DNA of 32,950 bases from Nocardiopsis listeri (GTDB lineage: Bacteria; Actinomycetota; Actinomycetes; Streptosporangiales; Streptosporangiaceae): assembly GCF_020741345.1 (NCBI RefSeq), contig NZ_DYZD01000336.1, positions 1-32,950 on the forward strand, in the 5' to 3' direction. The notes below the pieces were generated by a model. The model was not told the origin of the DNA and made no database searches. It saw only the letters and a list, made by a program, of their open reading frames with translations. The translations under genes were made by a program, and so were the position numbers. Below are positions 23,473 to 32,582 of the stretch, in pieces. Every line of letters starts with the position of its first letter. Position 1 is the first letter of the stretch.

Positions 23473-25584
23473 TCAGATCTTCAAGGCCGGGTGGAGCGTG
23501 GACATCGTCCATGAGCGCTTGCGGGCCACGGCGAGCCATGTCAGCAACAGGGGTATCACCAACCACAGGGACATCACCCCGAAGGCCTGCGCGACCAACG
23601 CCATGTCACCACCACCGATCAGGTGTCGCATCGCGGTCACACCCCAGTGCAACGGCAGGTACGGCCCGATGGCCTGGAAGAAGTCCGGACTGGTCTCGAT
23701 CGGATAGGTGCCACCGGCGGAGGTCAGCTGAAGCACCAGCAGCGCCAGCGCCACCACACGACCCGCCGCCTTGAACCGCACGGTCAGGAACTGCACGGTG
23801 GCGGCGAAGGCGGAAGCGGTGAGCAGGAGGAACGCCAGCATCAGCGGCCAGTTCACCGACTCCAGTCCCAGCCCCACGTGCAGGACGGCCATCATGACCA
23901 GCACCTGCGCCCAGCCGAGCAGCATCGGCGCCACGCGACCGGACAGCGCCACCCGCCAGGACGGAGCGGCCGATGCCAGGGCGCGGTCGGACAGGGCCGG
24001 CAGCACCATGAACACGACCATCGCGCCCACCCACAGGGACAGTGGGACGAAGAACGGAGCGAAGCCGGTGCCGTAGTCGGGCACCTCGTTGTCCACCTCG
24101 CTGTCCAGCCTGACGGGGTCGCTCATCATCTCGGCGGCCGTGGTCCGCCCGTCGTCGGAGTAGGTGGGCATCTCCTCCACCCCGTCGGCCAGCCCGGAGG
24201 CGAGCTCGTCGGAGCCGGACGCCAGTTCCCCGAGCCCGTCGTGCAGATCGCCCGCGCCCTCACCGATGGTGCCCAGGCCGGTGTTGAGGTCGCCCGCGCC
24301 CTCGGACGCGGTGGACAATCCGTCGCGGAGCCTTCCGGCGCCTTCGGCCAGGTCGGCCAGCCCCTCGTCCAGTTCGTCGATCTGGTCGCGGGCGTCCTCG
24401 GCCTTGCTCACGATGTCGGGCAGGTCGTCGGCGATCTCGGAGGCCCGCTCGCTCAGCGCGGCGGCGTCATCGGCGGTCGCGTCGATCGCCGCACGGTTGT
24501 CGTTGACGAACCCCGCCACGTCCAAGGCGGTGTCCATGGCGTCCTGGAGGTCGGTCAGCAGCAGGTGGAGATCGGGCTGTTCCTGTTCCAGCTCCGGGTT
24601 CTCCTCCAGGTAGGTGGCGAGTCGGCCGTCGACCTCCTCCATGCCGGAGACGTCGATCTCCTCGGGTAGTTCGTCGAGGGCGTCGTTCACCCCGGCGGCC
24701 ACGTCGGCGATCAGCTCGGCGCGGTCCTGGATGTCGGGGATGTCCTCTTCGATCCGGGGGAGGACGTCGTCGGCCAATGTGTCCAGCTCGTCGACCTTGG
24801 CGGAGACCTGTTCGGAGGCGTCGCCGGCACCGCTCGCCAACGTCTTGGAACCCTCGTACAGGTCGCCGAGCCCCTCGTCGAGGGAGCCCGCGCCGGTGTG
24901 CGCGTCGTCGATGCCGTCGGAGAGTTCACCGGAGCCGTTCTCGGCGTCGCCCGCGCCCTCGGAGAGCCGATCGGCCCCGTCGGCGGCCTCCTCGGTCTTG
25001 TCGTGGATCTCGTTGAAGCCGAGGAAGATCTGGTCGAGGTAGTCGCTGATCGCGGAGGAGGCGGCGGCCTGGCGGATCTCGTTGAAGGCGCTGCCGGCCA
25101 GCTGCCGGACGATGTAGCTGTTGGAGTCGTTGTAGTTCGCGACGAGCAGGGCGGTGGTGGGGTTCTCCCTGTCACGCGAGGGCGAGGTGAGGGACTCGCT
25201 GAAGTGGTCGGGGACGGTGAGGGTGACGTAGTAATCGCCGTCGGCGAGCCCCCGGGCGGCGTCGTCGGCGTCGACCAGACGCCAGTCGAGGTCGCCGCGT
25301 TCCAGGAGGGTGTCGGAGAGCTCCTCGCCGGCGTTGATCCGATCGCCGTCCACCTCGGCGCCCTCATCCTCGACGACGAGGGCGACGGGCAGGTGTTCCA
25401 TGCGGTCGAAGGGGTCCCAGAAGGACCACAGGTACATCCCGGAGTAGAGCAGGGGGATGAGCATCAGGGCGGCCAGCGCGGCTGCGGGCAGGGGCGACCG
25501 CAGGAAGGACCGCATGGAGAGCAACCCGAGACGGGGGACGGCGAGGGGGCGCAGGCGCCGCGGGGGCCGGTCAGTCCTGGGCAC
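23473..25584 (-). CDS. YhgE/Pip-type ABC-2 membrane protein
   Basis: 703 aa. One N-terminal helix (PLPAAALAALMLIPLLYSGMYLW, ~35-57), a large external domain (~60-520), then about five helices with PLSLWVGAMVVFMVLP and LQLTSAGGTYPIETSPDFFQAIGPYLPLHWGV, the ABC-2/YhgE C-terminal signature. The external domain holds two blocks of roughly 7-residue Gly-containing repeats of the EGAGDL/DGLGEL type, typical of YhgE/Pip proteins (phage-infection-protein/type VII-related exporters). A GTG at 25593 overlaps the GGGAGG ribosome site, so the GTG at 25584, 8 nt after it, is the better start. Overlaps the ATPase gene by 14 nt. Cargo unknown. Confidence 0.88.
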   Translation of the reverse strand: MPRTDRPPRRLRPLAVPRLGLLSMRSFLRSPLPAAALAALMLIPLLYSGMYLWSFWDPFDRMEHLPVALVVEDEGAEVDGDRINAGEELSDTLLERGDLDWRLVDADDAARGLADGDYYVTLTVPDHFSESLTSPSRDRENPTTALLVANYNDSNSYIVRQLAGSAFNEIRQAAASSAISDYLDQIFLGFNEIHDKTEEAADGADRLSEGAGDAENGSGELSDGIDDAHTGAGSLDEGLGDLYEGSKTLASGAGDASEQVSAKVDELDTLADDVLPRIEEDIPDIQDRAELIADVAAGVNDALDELPEEIDVSGMEEVDGRLATYLEENPELEQEQPDLHLLLTDLQDAMDTALDVAGFVNDNRAAIDATADDAAALSERASEIADDLPDIVSKAEDARDQIDELDEGLADLAEGAGRLRDGLSTASEGAGDLNTGLGTIGEGAGDLHDGLGELASGSDELASGLADGVEEMPTYSDDGRTTAAEMMSDPVRLDSEVDNEVPDYGTGFAPFFVPLSLWVGAMVVFMVLPALSDRALASAAPSWRVALSGRVAPMLLGWAQVLVMMAVLHVGLGLESVNWPLMLAFLLLTASAFAATVQFLTVRFKAAGRVVALALLVLQLTSAGGTYPIETSPDFFQAIGPYLPLHWGVTAMRHLIGGGDMALVAQAFGVMSLWLVIPLLLTWLAVARKRSWTMSTLHPALKI
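24165..24390. repeat. Gly-containing heptad-like repeat coding block 2 (YhgE)
   Basis: Encodes successive units such as LADLAEGAGRL, TASEGAGDL, GTIGEGAGDL and DGLGELASGSDEL, spaced by about 7 or 14 residues. This is the membrane-proximal repeat block of the YhgE-type protein and likely forms long extracellular helices. Confidence 0.6.
24820..24990. repeat. Gly-containing heptad-like repeat coding block 1 (YhgE)
   Basis: Encodes LSEGAGDAENGSGEL, DAHTGAGSLDEGLGDLYEGSKTL and related units, matching the second block at 24165-24390 in period. The two blocks are separated by about 150 residues rich in acidic coiled-coil-like sequence. Confidence 0.6.
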
Positions 25585-26278
25585 GGTGGGCACCTCCCTC
25601 GCGGCGGTCCCGGTCGTTCCCCTGCCGGATGGGGATGGGTCCTTGCGTGTCGTGGTCGGCCACCGTGGCCAGTTCCCGGGCGTCGGCGCAGGTGGCGATG
25701 ACGGTGAGCCCTTCGTCGGACAGGTCCTTGAGGGTGCGCCACATGGCGGCCTGGTTCTCGGGGCTCAGCCCGCCGTCGACGTCGTCCACCCCCAGCAGGC
25801 GGGGTTCGTGCACCAGTCCCAGTGCCATTCCCAGGCGTCGGCGTTCGGGCATCGGTAGTTCCTTGATGAGGGTGCTCCGGTCCAGGTCGGCCAGGCCGAC
25901 CGCCTCCATGGCCTCGTCGGCGACGGTGCGTGCGGCGGGACGTAGCCGCAGCAGGCGGGCCTCGGAGAGGTGTTCGCGTACGCGCAGGCGTTCGTCGAGC
26001 ACGTTGACGTCGTTCATGAGGCCGAGGGCGCTGATGCGGCGGACCTTGCGTGCCTGTTCGGGCAGTGGGTGGCCGTCGACGTGCAGTTCACCCCCGGTGG
26101 GGCTCATGCGTCCGGTGAGGGTGAGGAGCAGGGCGCTGCGGCCCCCGCCGGAGTCCGCCTGGAAGACGGTGAGCGTCCCCGGCCGGGCGATGAGGTCGAC
26201 CCCCGTGTAGACGGGGCCCTCACGAGTGGTGAGCGTGACGTCCTCGGCGTGCACGCGTGCTCCGGTGGCCCGACGCAT
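25571..26278 (-). CDS. Atypical ABC-type ATPase subunit with degenerate motifs
   Basis: 235 aa, ABC-ATPase fold judged by layout: an N-terminal strand with VYTGVDLIARPGTLTVF, a P-loop position reading ADSGGGRSALLLTL (Arg for the catalytic Lys), a signature position reading LPMPERRRLGMALGLV (no LSGGQ), and a Walker B reading LLGVDDVDGGLSPE (Asp for the usual Glu). The D-loop-like DGGLSP and switch-like VIATCAD remain. Such proteins pair with YhgE-type permeases; whether this one hydrolyses ATP is uncertain. ATG at 26278 has GGAAGGACACCAGGA ahead. First gene of the operon; overlaps the permease by 14 nt. Confidence 0.8.
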   Translation of the reverse strand: MRRATGARVHAEDVTLTTREGPVYTGVDLIARPGTLTVFQADSGGGRSALLLTLTGRMSPTGGELHVDGHPLPEQARKVRRISALGLMNDVNVLDERLRVREHLSEARLLRLRPAARTVADEAMEAVGLADLDRSTLIKELPMPERRRLGMALGLVHEPRLLGVDDVDGGLSPENQAAMWRTLKDLSDEGLTVIATCADARELATVADHDTQGPIPIRQGNDRDRREGGAHRAQD

Positions 26279-26301
26279 TCCTGGTGTCCTTCCATTTTTG
26301 A

Positions 26302-26315
26302 ACTGACCAGTCAGT
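26302..26315 (-). promoter_or_regulatory. TetR-type operator upstream of the ABC/YhgE operon
   Basis: ACTGAC-CA-GTCAGT: exact 6-bp arms around a 2-bp centre, 24 bp upstream of the ATPase start codon, in an AT-rich leader. The TetR encoded third in this operon (22816-23460) is the natural candidate, giving negative autoregulation. Confidence 0.65.
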
Positions 26316-26405
26316 ACAAATTCGTGTTCCACCGTACTGCGCCGACTCTGTGCCCGGATCGCCTGGGGCTGTGTCCTCCCACACAGACCCGCGCGTTTTC
26401 CGTAG

Positions 26406-26432
26406 CTATTGCAATAGATACGTAATTGCGTA
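26406..26432 (+). promoter_or_regulatory. Two adjacent AT-rich palindromes upstream of the M23 gene
   Basis: CTATTGCAATAG (26406-26417) is a perfect 12-bp palindrome. It is followed after 1 bp by TACGTAATTGCGTA (26419-26432), an imperfect 14-bp palindrome (6 of 7 pairs). Both contain an ATTGC core and stand out in GC-rich DNA. They lie 37-63 bp ahead of the M23 start and may be operators or part of its promoter. Confidence 0.5.
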
Positions 26433-26468
26433 ATCCTGTGGGTGGGGCGAGTGAGAAGAGGAGAGGCC

Positions 26469-27305
26469 ATGAACGAAGTGAGACTGCGCAAGACGGGTTC
26501 CGTGTCGATACGGATCTTCTTCGTGCTGACGGCCGTGGTGTTCGTGCTGGTGGTCGCCTCGAACCTGGGCGCGCCCATCCCCGGTTACTCGGGTTTCCTG
26601 GTCGCCGTGCCTGCGTTCGCCCTCTACCTCTTCGGGACGGCTTGTGGGGCACTCGCCGGACGACGGGCCATGCGTCGCACCGGCCTGGCCCCCGTCGAGG
26701 TCGCGCCACCGGTGGAGGGCGAGTGGACGGGGCTCAACGGGCCCTCCGACAAGGTGCCCAGCCACGGCACCCACGGCCTCGGCCAGACCTTCGCGATCGA
26801 CATCCTCATCGACTCCGGCCGCCCGATCATCGACGGTTGGCGGCCGGCCATGCGCCCCGCCGGGGACTTCCCGTCCTTCGGGGCGCCTCTGTTCGCCGTG
26901 GCCGACGCCACGGTCGTGCACGCCTCCGATGGGCAGCGCGACCATCTCAGCCGCAACTCCTATCCGGGGCTGTTCTACCTCTTCCTGGAAGGATTCGTCC
27001 GGTCCCTGGGCGGGCCCGGTCGCATCCTCGGCAACCACGTGATCCTCGACCTGGGCGACGGCGTGTACGCCGTCTACGCCCACATTCGTCAGGGTTCCGT
27101 CGCCGTGAAGGAGGGGGACCGTGTCGTCGCGGGCCACAAGCTCGGCGAGTGCGGAAACTCCGGCAACTCCTCCGAGCCGCACCTGCACTTCCATCTGATG
27201 GACCACGCCGACCCCGCCCGGGCGGGCGGTCTCCCCTTCACCTGGACCGGGGTGGGGGTCCCCGCCAACGGCGAGCCGTTCACCGTGGAACGCGCCGCCC
27301 GCTGA
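26469..27305 (+). CDS. Membrane-anchored M23-family metallopeptidase
   Basis: 278 aa. Two N-terminal helices (IRIFFVLTAVVFVLVVASNL, ~14-33, and FLVAVPAFALYLFGTACG, ~44-61) precede an M23/LytM domain (~95-270). Zinc-site motifs are seen: PSHGTHGLGQTFAID (His and Asp), YAVYAHIRQGSV, and GNSGNSSEPHLHFHLMD (HLHFH). The domain is interrupted by an insert (~150-175). It likely cleaves peptidoglycan cross-links or another peptide at the cell surface, though the domain side is not certain with two helices. ATG at 26469 has AGAGGAGAGG directly upstream. Followed by a strong hairpin. Confidence 0.85.
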   Translation: MNEVRLRKTGSVSIRIFFVLTAVVFVLVVASNLGAPIPGYSGFLVAVPAFALYLFGTACGALAGRRAMRRTGLAPVEVAPPVEGEWTGLNGPSDKVPSHGTHGLGQTFAIDILIDSGRPIIDGWRPAMRPAGDFPSFGAPLFAVADATVVHASDGQRDHLSRNSYPGLFYLFLEGFVRSLGGPGRILGNHVILDLGDGVYAVYAHIRQGSVAVKEGDRVVAGHKLGECGNSGNSSEPHLHFHLMDHADPARAGGLPFTWTGVGVPANGEPFTVERAAR

Positions 27306-27308
27306 TCC

Positions 27309-27342
27309 ACCTCGGGCCGTGTACGGGGGCACGGCCCGAGGT
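27309..27342 (+). terminator. Terminator hairpin after the M23 gene
   Basis: ACCTCGGGCCGTG (27309-27321) pairs exactly with CACGGCCCGAGGT (27330-27342) around an 8-nt loop, followed by TTG. It ends 47 bp before the endonuclease V gene. Confidence 0.7.
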
Positions 27343-27389
27343 TTGCGGCCTTAGACTGCGCCAGGCAGGCGAACGACGGTGGGGGACCG

Positions 27390-28166
27390 ATGACGGAGAT
27401 CGCCGAACGGGCGGCCAAGGCGCTGGACGACCCGGATAACTGGCCGGAGGACCCCAAGGAGGCGGTGGCCCGCCAACGGCTGCTCGCCGGCCGGGTGCGC
27501 ACCGAATCGCTCGACGCCGACGCGGTGGAGCTGGTCTGCGGACTGGACGTCAGTTACGGGGTGGGCGACACCGAACTCGCAGCCGCCGCGGTGGTCCTCG
27601 ACGCCCGCACCCTGGAGGTCGTCGACACCTCCCTGGTCGCCGACACCCCCTCCTTCCCCTACATCTCCGGGTTGTTCGCCTTCCGTGAGCTGCCGCCGGT
27701 CCTCAAGGCCATCGAGGGGTTGAACGTCACCCCCGACGTCTTCGTCAGCGACGGCTTCGGTCTGGCCCACCCCCGTCGCTTCGGGATCGCCAGCCACCTC
27801 GGGGTCCTCCTCGACGCGCGCGTGGTCGGCTCCGCCAAGACGGTGCTCTACGGTCGGAACGCCCTGCCCGGCGAGGAGCGCGGTTCCTGGACCCCCATGG
27901 TGGCCGGACGATCCGAACTCGTCGAGGACACCGAGACCCTCGCCGAACAGGGCACCGAGGTCATCGGCCGCACCCTGCGCACCCGAAGCCGCACCAAGCC
28001 GGTGTACGTGTCCGTGGGCCACCGGGTGGACCTGGCCGGCGCCGCCGACCTCATCCTCCGGGTGTCGCCCAAGTACCGCATCCCCGAACCGATCCGGCAC
28101 GCCGACCGCATGTGCGGTCGATACCGCAAGGAGTACAAGGCCGAGGGCGGTGCGACGGGCGCCTGA
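27390..28166 (+). CDS. nfi: Endonuclease V (deoxyinosine 3' endonuclease)
   Basis: 258 aa, a little longer than E. coli Nfi (about 223) through extra N-terminal residues. It nicks DNA (or RNA) one base 3' of deaminated purines such as inosine. Conserved elements are seen: VCGLDVSYG (first catalytic Asp, ~50), FPYISGLFAFRELP (the PYxxGxLxFRE motif, ~87-100), SDGFGLAHPRRFGIASHLGVLL (second Asp and the His-Pro-Arg-x-Phe-Gly stretch), and GHRVDLAGAADL. ATG at 27390 has GGGGGAC 5 nt upstream. It stands alone between terminators. Confidence 0.93.
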   Translation: MTEIAERAAKALDDPDNWPEDPKEAVARQRLLAGRVRTESLDADAVELVCGLDVSYGVGDTELAAAAVVLDARTLEVVDTSLVADTPSFPYISGLFAFRELPPVLKAIEGLNVTPDVFVSDGFGLAHPRRFGIASHLGVLLDARVVGSAKTVLYGRNALPGEERGSWTPMVAGRSELVEDTETLAEQGTEVIGRTLRTRSRTKPVYVSVGHRVDLAGAADLILRVSPKYRIPEPIRHADRMCGRYRKEYKAEGGATGA

Positions 28167-28175
28167 AACCGCGCA

Positions 28176-28201
28176 GGGGAGGGGCCCGAAGACCCCTCCC
28201 C
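28176..28201. terminator. Bidirectional terminator between nfi and guaB1
   Basis: GGGGAGGGG (28176-28184) and CCCCTCCCC (28193-28201) pair around an 8-nt loop in the 59-bp gap between the convergent stop codons. Confidence 0.6.
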
Positions 28202-28225
28202 CTCGTGTTCGGTCGCGGCCGGGCC

Positions 28226-29710
<1,485 letters not shown>

Positions 29711-29776
29711 TTAGGCGCCGGCGGCACCCTGTTGATCCCCCTCTTACGGCTCAAGTATGCCGTGACCGATTACCTT

Positions 29777-29788
29777 GGAGGTACCTCC
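29777..29788. promoter_or_regulatory. 12-bp palindrome between guaB1 and the CDP-alcohol transferase gene
   Basis: GGAGGTACCTCC is a perfect palindrome in the 244-bp divergent region, 112 bp from the guaB1 start and 122 bp from the other start. The surrounding stretch (29740-29800) is relatively AT-rich and probably holds both promoters. Confidence 0.35.
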
Positions 29789-29909
29789 GTCTGTAATGAT
29801 GACTCGATTCCCGCCTCGACTCGGTGCCTGACCCATGCCCGGATCCGGTGACACAACGCCACTGCCCGTGGGCACAGGGGACACCAGATCCCTTCAGGAG
29901 AAATCCAGC

Positions 29910-30833
29910 ATGTCGCGTTTCACTCTCGCGCAAGTCAAGGAAGAGACCTACAAGGCCAAGGACGCCTGGTGGACCGTCTTCCTGGTCGACCCGTTGGCCG
30001 GCCGGCTGGTGGTGTGGACGGCGAACCGGACGAACATCACCCCCAATCAGCTCACACTGGGCGCCGGGGTGCTGGGGCTGCTCTCCGCCCTGTGCTTCCT
30101 CGCTCCGATCCGGGCCGGTGACACCGGGTGGGTCTGGCTGGTGGCAGGTGCCCTGCTGTTCCACCTGAGCTTCGTACTGGACTGCATGGACGGCAAGATC
30201 GCCCGTCTGAAGGGCAACGGTTCGATCTTCGGGGCCTGGGTCGACTTCGTCTTCGACCGCATCCGCTTCTTCGGTTGCGTGATGACACTGCTCATCGGGC
30301 AGTGGCTGGTCACCGACAACCCGGCCTACCTGATCGTCGCGCCCGTGGTGGTCTTCTTCGACCTGCTGCGCTACCTCAACGGCTCCCAGGTCGCCAAGAC
30401 CCGTAAGTCCATGAAGCAGGCCCTGGTGATCGCCTCCGGCGACGTCGACCGGCTCCACGACTACGCGTCCGCCTCCCAGGCCGCCGACCCCGAGGACGAC
30501 GAGTCCGCGGAGTCCGAGAGCAAGGCGACCTCCGGATCGGCCAAGGGCCTGTACCCGCGGGCTCGTGGCCTGCTGATGCGGCACCGGGTGCGTCCGCACC
30601 TCTTCAGCGGCATCGAGTTCGAGATGTTCCTGTGCGTGGTCGCCCCGATCACCGTGCTCGTGGCGTTCTTCACCCCGCTGAACAGCCTCATCATTCCGGT
30701 GGCCGTCTTCTCCGTCCTGGCGCTGGCCTTCTTCGAGGTGATTTTGGTGCTGCGGCTGTGGAAGGAGACACGCCGCTTCGAGGTGCGCCGTCGTGAACTC
30801 GCCGCGGCTCCTTCGACCGGCACCGAAGACTGA
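29910..30833 (+). CDS. CDP-alcohol phosphatidyltransferase family protein
   Basis: 307 aa membrane enzyme. The full family signature is present: DCMDGKIARLKGNGSIFGAWVDFVFD with D-x2-D-G-x2-A-R-x8-G-x3-D-x3-D (~93-118). About six helices; a charged disordered loop (SASQAADPEDDESAESESKA, ~185-205) splits the membrane domain. Members move a substituted phosphate from a CDP-linked donor to an alcohol to make phospholipids or their precursors. This loop-bearing type is not a standard Pgs or inositol-phosphate synthase, so the product is left open. ATG at 29910 has CAGGAG 9-14 nt upstream. Diverges from guaB1. Confidence 0.85.
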   Translation: MSRFTLAQVKEETYKAKDAWWTVFLVDPLAGRLVVWTANRTNITPNQLTLGAGVLGLLSALCFLAPIRAGDTGWVWLVAGALLFHLSFVLDCMDGKIARLKGNGSIFGAWVDFVFDRIRFFGCVMTLLIGQWLVTDNPAYLIVAPVVVFFDLLRYLNGSQVAKTRKSMKQALVIASGDVDRLHDYASASQAADPEDDESAESESKATSGSAKGLYPRARGLLMRHRVRPHLFSGIEFEMFLCVVAPITVLVAFFTPLNSLIIPVAVFSVLALAFFEVILVLRLWKETRRFEVRRRELAAAPSTGTED

Positions 30834-30857
30834 GTTCGGGACCTTCGGGAACGAAGC

Positions 30858-30895
30858 AAGGGGCGGCCCGCACCGATCGGTGCGGGCCGCCCCTT
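30858..30895. terminator. 38-bp perfect palindrome, bidirectional terminator
   Basis: Arms of 19 bp without any mismatch, centre CGATCG. It begins AAGGGGCGG and ends CCGCCCCTT, lying between the convergent CDP-alcohol transferase (stop 30833) and acyltransferase (stop 30913) genes. AAG/CTT ends give a short T-run on each strand. Confidence 0.8.
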
Positions 30896-30912
30896 CTCCA
30901 TGTCCTCGTCCT

Positions 30913-32103
30913 CTAGACCGAGGCCCTGGGGTCCGGTTCCCCTTCCTTGGGGCCGGGGTCCGGCTCGGGTTCCGGTGCCGAGCGGGCGGCGTCGGCCTTC
31001 GCCTGGGCGAGTCCTTTGTCGTCCTGACGTAGCAGCCAGGTGAGTTGGGGGTCGACCGCCCATCCCATGGCCTTGCGCACCCAAGGAGTGCACAGCAGCA
31101 GGGTGAGCGCGGCGCCGAGCGCGACGGTGGCGGCCAGGCCCACGGGGCCGGACATCACGTCGTGCCAGGGGGACGCCTTGAGCATGAGCAGGACCACGGA
31201 GTGGCCCAGGTACACGAACAGGGTGTAGGTGCCCAGCGACGTGAACCAGGTACGCCGCTTGGGGGTGAGCGCGAGTATCGCGAAGGTCATGGCCAACGCG
31301 ATGCCCATGAAGATCAGCCGGATGAAGATGCTCGGCATGAGGGGGTCGATGTCGCGGTCGGTGAGGCTGTCCCGCCAGAACAGCCAGTCCCGGCTGAGAC
31401 GGTCGGAGACCGGTACGGCGACGACGGCCATCACCAACAGGACCAGGACGGAGCAGATCCGCACCCAGAGCCTGTCCAGGTGGGCGAAGTGCTCACGGCG
31501 CAGGCTGAGCCCCAGTACGAAGAAGGGCAGGAGGCTGAGGACACGACCCAGGGACAGGGTGGTGCCCAGGTCCGTCGTGGTGGCGAAGAGCGAGATGGCC
31601 AGGGAGATGGCCACGGGCCACCGCAGCCGCTGCCACACCGGAACGGTCAGTCGCCACACGAAGAGCGCCACCAGGAACCAGAGGGTCCAGGTGGGCTTGA
31701 GGATCGACAGGGTGTCGGGAAGACCGCCGCGTTCGACCGCGTAGAACGTCTGGTGCAGGGTCCAGAAGATGAGATAGGGCACCGCCAACGACAGGAACAG
31801 CCTCTCCACCCGCTTCGACGACGCGTCGAAGGACCGCGAGAGGTAGCCGCTGATCATGATGAACGCGGGCATGTGGAAGAAGTAGATCCAGTAATAGAGG
31901 GCACCGGAGGGCCCGTAGTCGGTGAGCGGTTCGATCGCGTGGCCGATGACGACCAGGGCGATCAGGATGAACTTGGCGTTGTCCAGACGGGCGTCACGAC
32001 CGGGTGAGTTCTCCGGAGGACGGGAGTTCGGTGAACCCGCGCTCGCGCCGCGCCGGTCCCCCTTCGCTCGCGGGGTTGTCGGACTGGTCAAGGATGAGGC
32101 CAC
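30913..32103 (-). CDS. Acyltransferase-3 family protein (fucose-4-O-acetylase-like)
   Basis: 396 aa polytopic membrane protein. Starts after a disordered ~36-residue tail with RDARLDNAKFILIALVVIGHAIEPL (~36-60, conserved Arg, Asp and His), then FFHMPAFIMISGYLSRSF, TWTLWFLVALFVWRL and about ten helices, ending in a Pro/Glu-rich tail. The RxxxxDxxKxxL and FHMPxFxxxSG patterns place it near fucose-4-O-acetylase-like enzymes and apart from the OafA-type protein at 5406-6752. It probably acetylates a surface sugar. GTG start at 32103 with GGAG 7-10 nt upstream. Converges on the CDP-alcohol transferase gene. Confidence 0.85.
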   Translation of the reverse strand: MASSLTSPTTPRAKGDRRGASAGSPNSRPPENSPGRDARLDNAKFILIALVVIGHAIEPLTDYGPSGALYYWIYFFHMPAFIMISGYLSRSFDASSKRVERLFLSLAVPYLIFWTLHQTFYAVERGGLPDTLSILKPTWTLWFLVALFVWRLTVPVWQRLRWPVAISLAISLFATTTDLGTTLSLGRVLSLLPFFVLGLSLRREHFAHLDRLWVRICSVLVLLVMAVVAVPVSDRLSRDWLFWRDSLTDRDIDPLMPSIFIRLIFMGIALAMTFAILALTPKRRTWFTSLGTYTLFVYLGHSVVLLMLKASPWHDVMSGPVGLAATVALGAALTLLLCTPWVRKAMGWAVDPQLTWLLRQDDKGLAQAKADAARSAPEPEPDPGPKEGEPDPRASV

Positions 32104-32582
32104 TAGGGACTCCGTCGTACGGGGATGTGGGGTTTGTTCTTCGTCGCCCCGGACTCGTCGGTCGAGGGGACGGCGCCGACCTGCCAGGTGTTGCGGGAGA
32201 CCGGCCGGTCCGGTGCCGCGTGGCGCGCGTGGGGGGCACCGAGGGCTCGTCGGCGAACATGATCCGTTACCTTACTGAGACATGTTCATGTCCGCCAGTG
32301 GTTCGCACGAATCCGGCAAAAGTTCACAGAGCCGGTCGCATCCCCTCGAAAGCGTCGTGGAGAGAACCACGACGGGACCACGCGAGGGCGGGCGGGGGAT
32401 GGCTTACCGTGTGCAGACCCTAACCCATGGCACATACTGGTGCGCCCGGCCTTCCGATCATCGGACCTGTGAACGGGACGCGCCGGTGTGAATCCGCGAC
32501 CTTCCCGAAGATAAGGTGCAGGAAGGCGGCTGTTCCCCTTGCAGCCTCTGCCAGGACGAGAACGAAGAAGGCGGTGGAAACC
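32104..32582. other. 479-bp divergent intergenic region
   Basis: Lies between the acyltransferase (minus) and M20 (plus) genes. No frame here resembles a protein. It contains an inverted repeat GACATG-TT-CATGTC (32279-32292), near AT-richer sequence GTTACCTTACTGAGA that may belong to a minus-strand promoter. The stretch 32500-32580 shows CCTTCC...GGAAGG, a weak potential stem. No known riboswitch or tRNA was recognised. Confidence 0.4.

Noticed and set aside
32400..32580. Possible tRNA or riboswitch before the M20 gene
   Set aside because: No acceptor/T-loop pattern and no recognised riboswitch core could be found.
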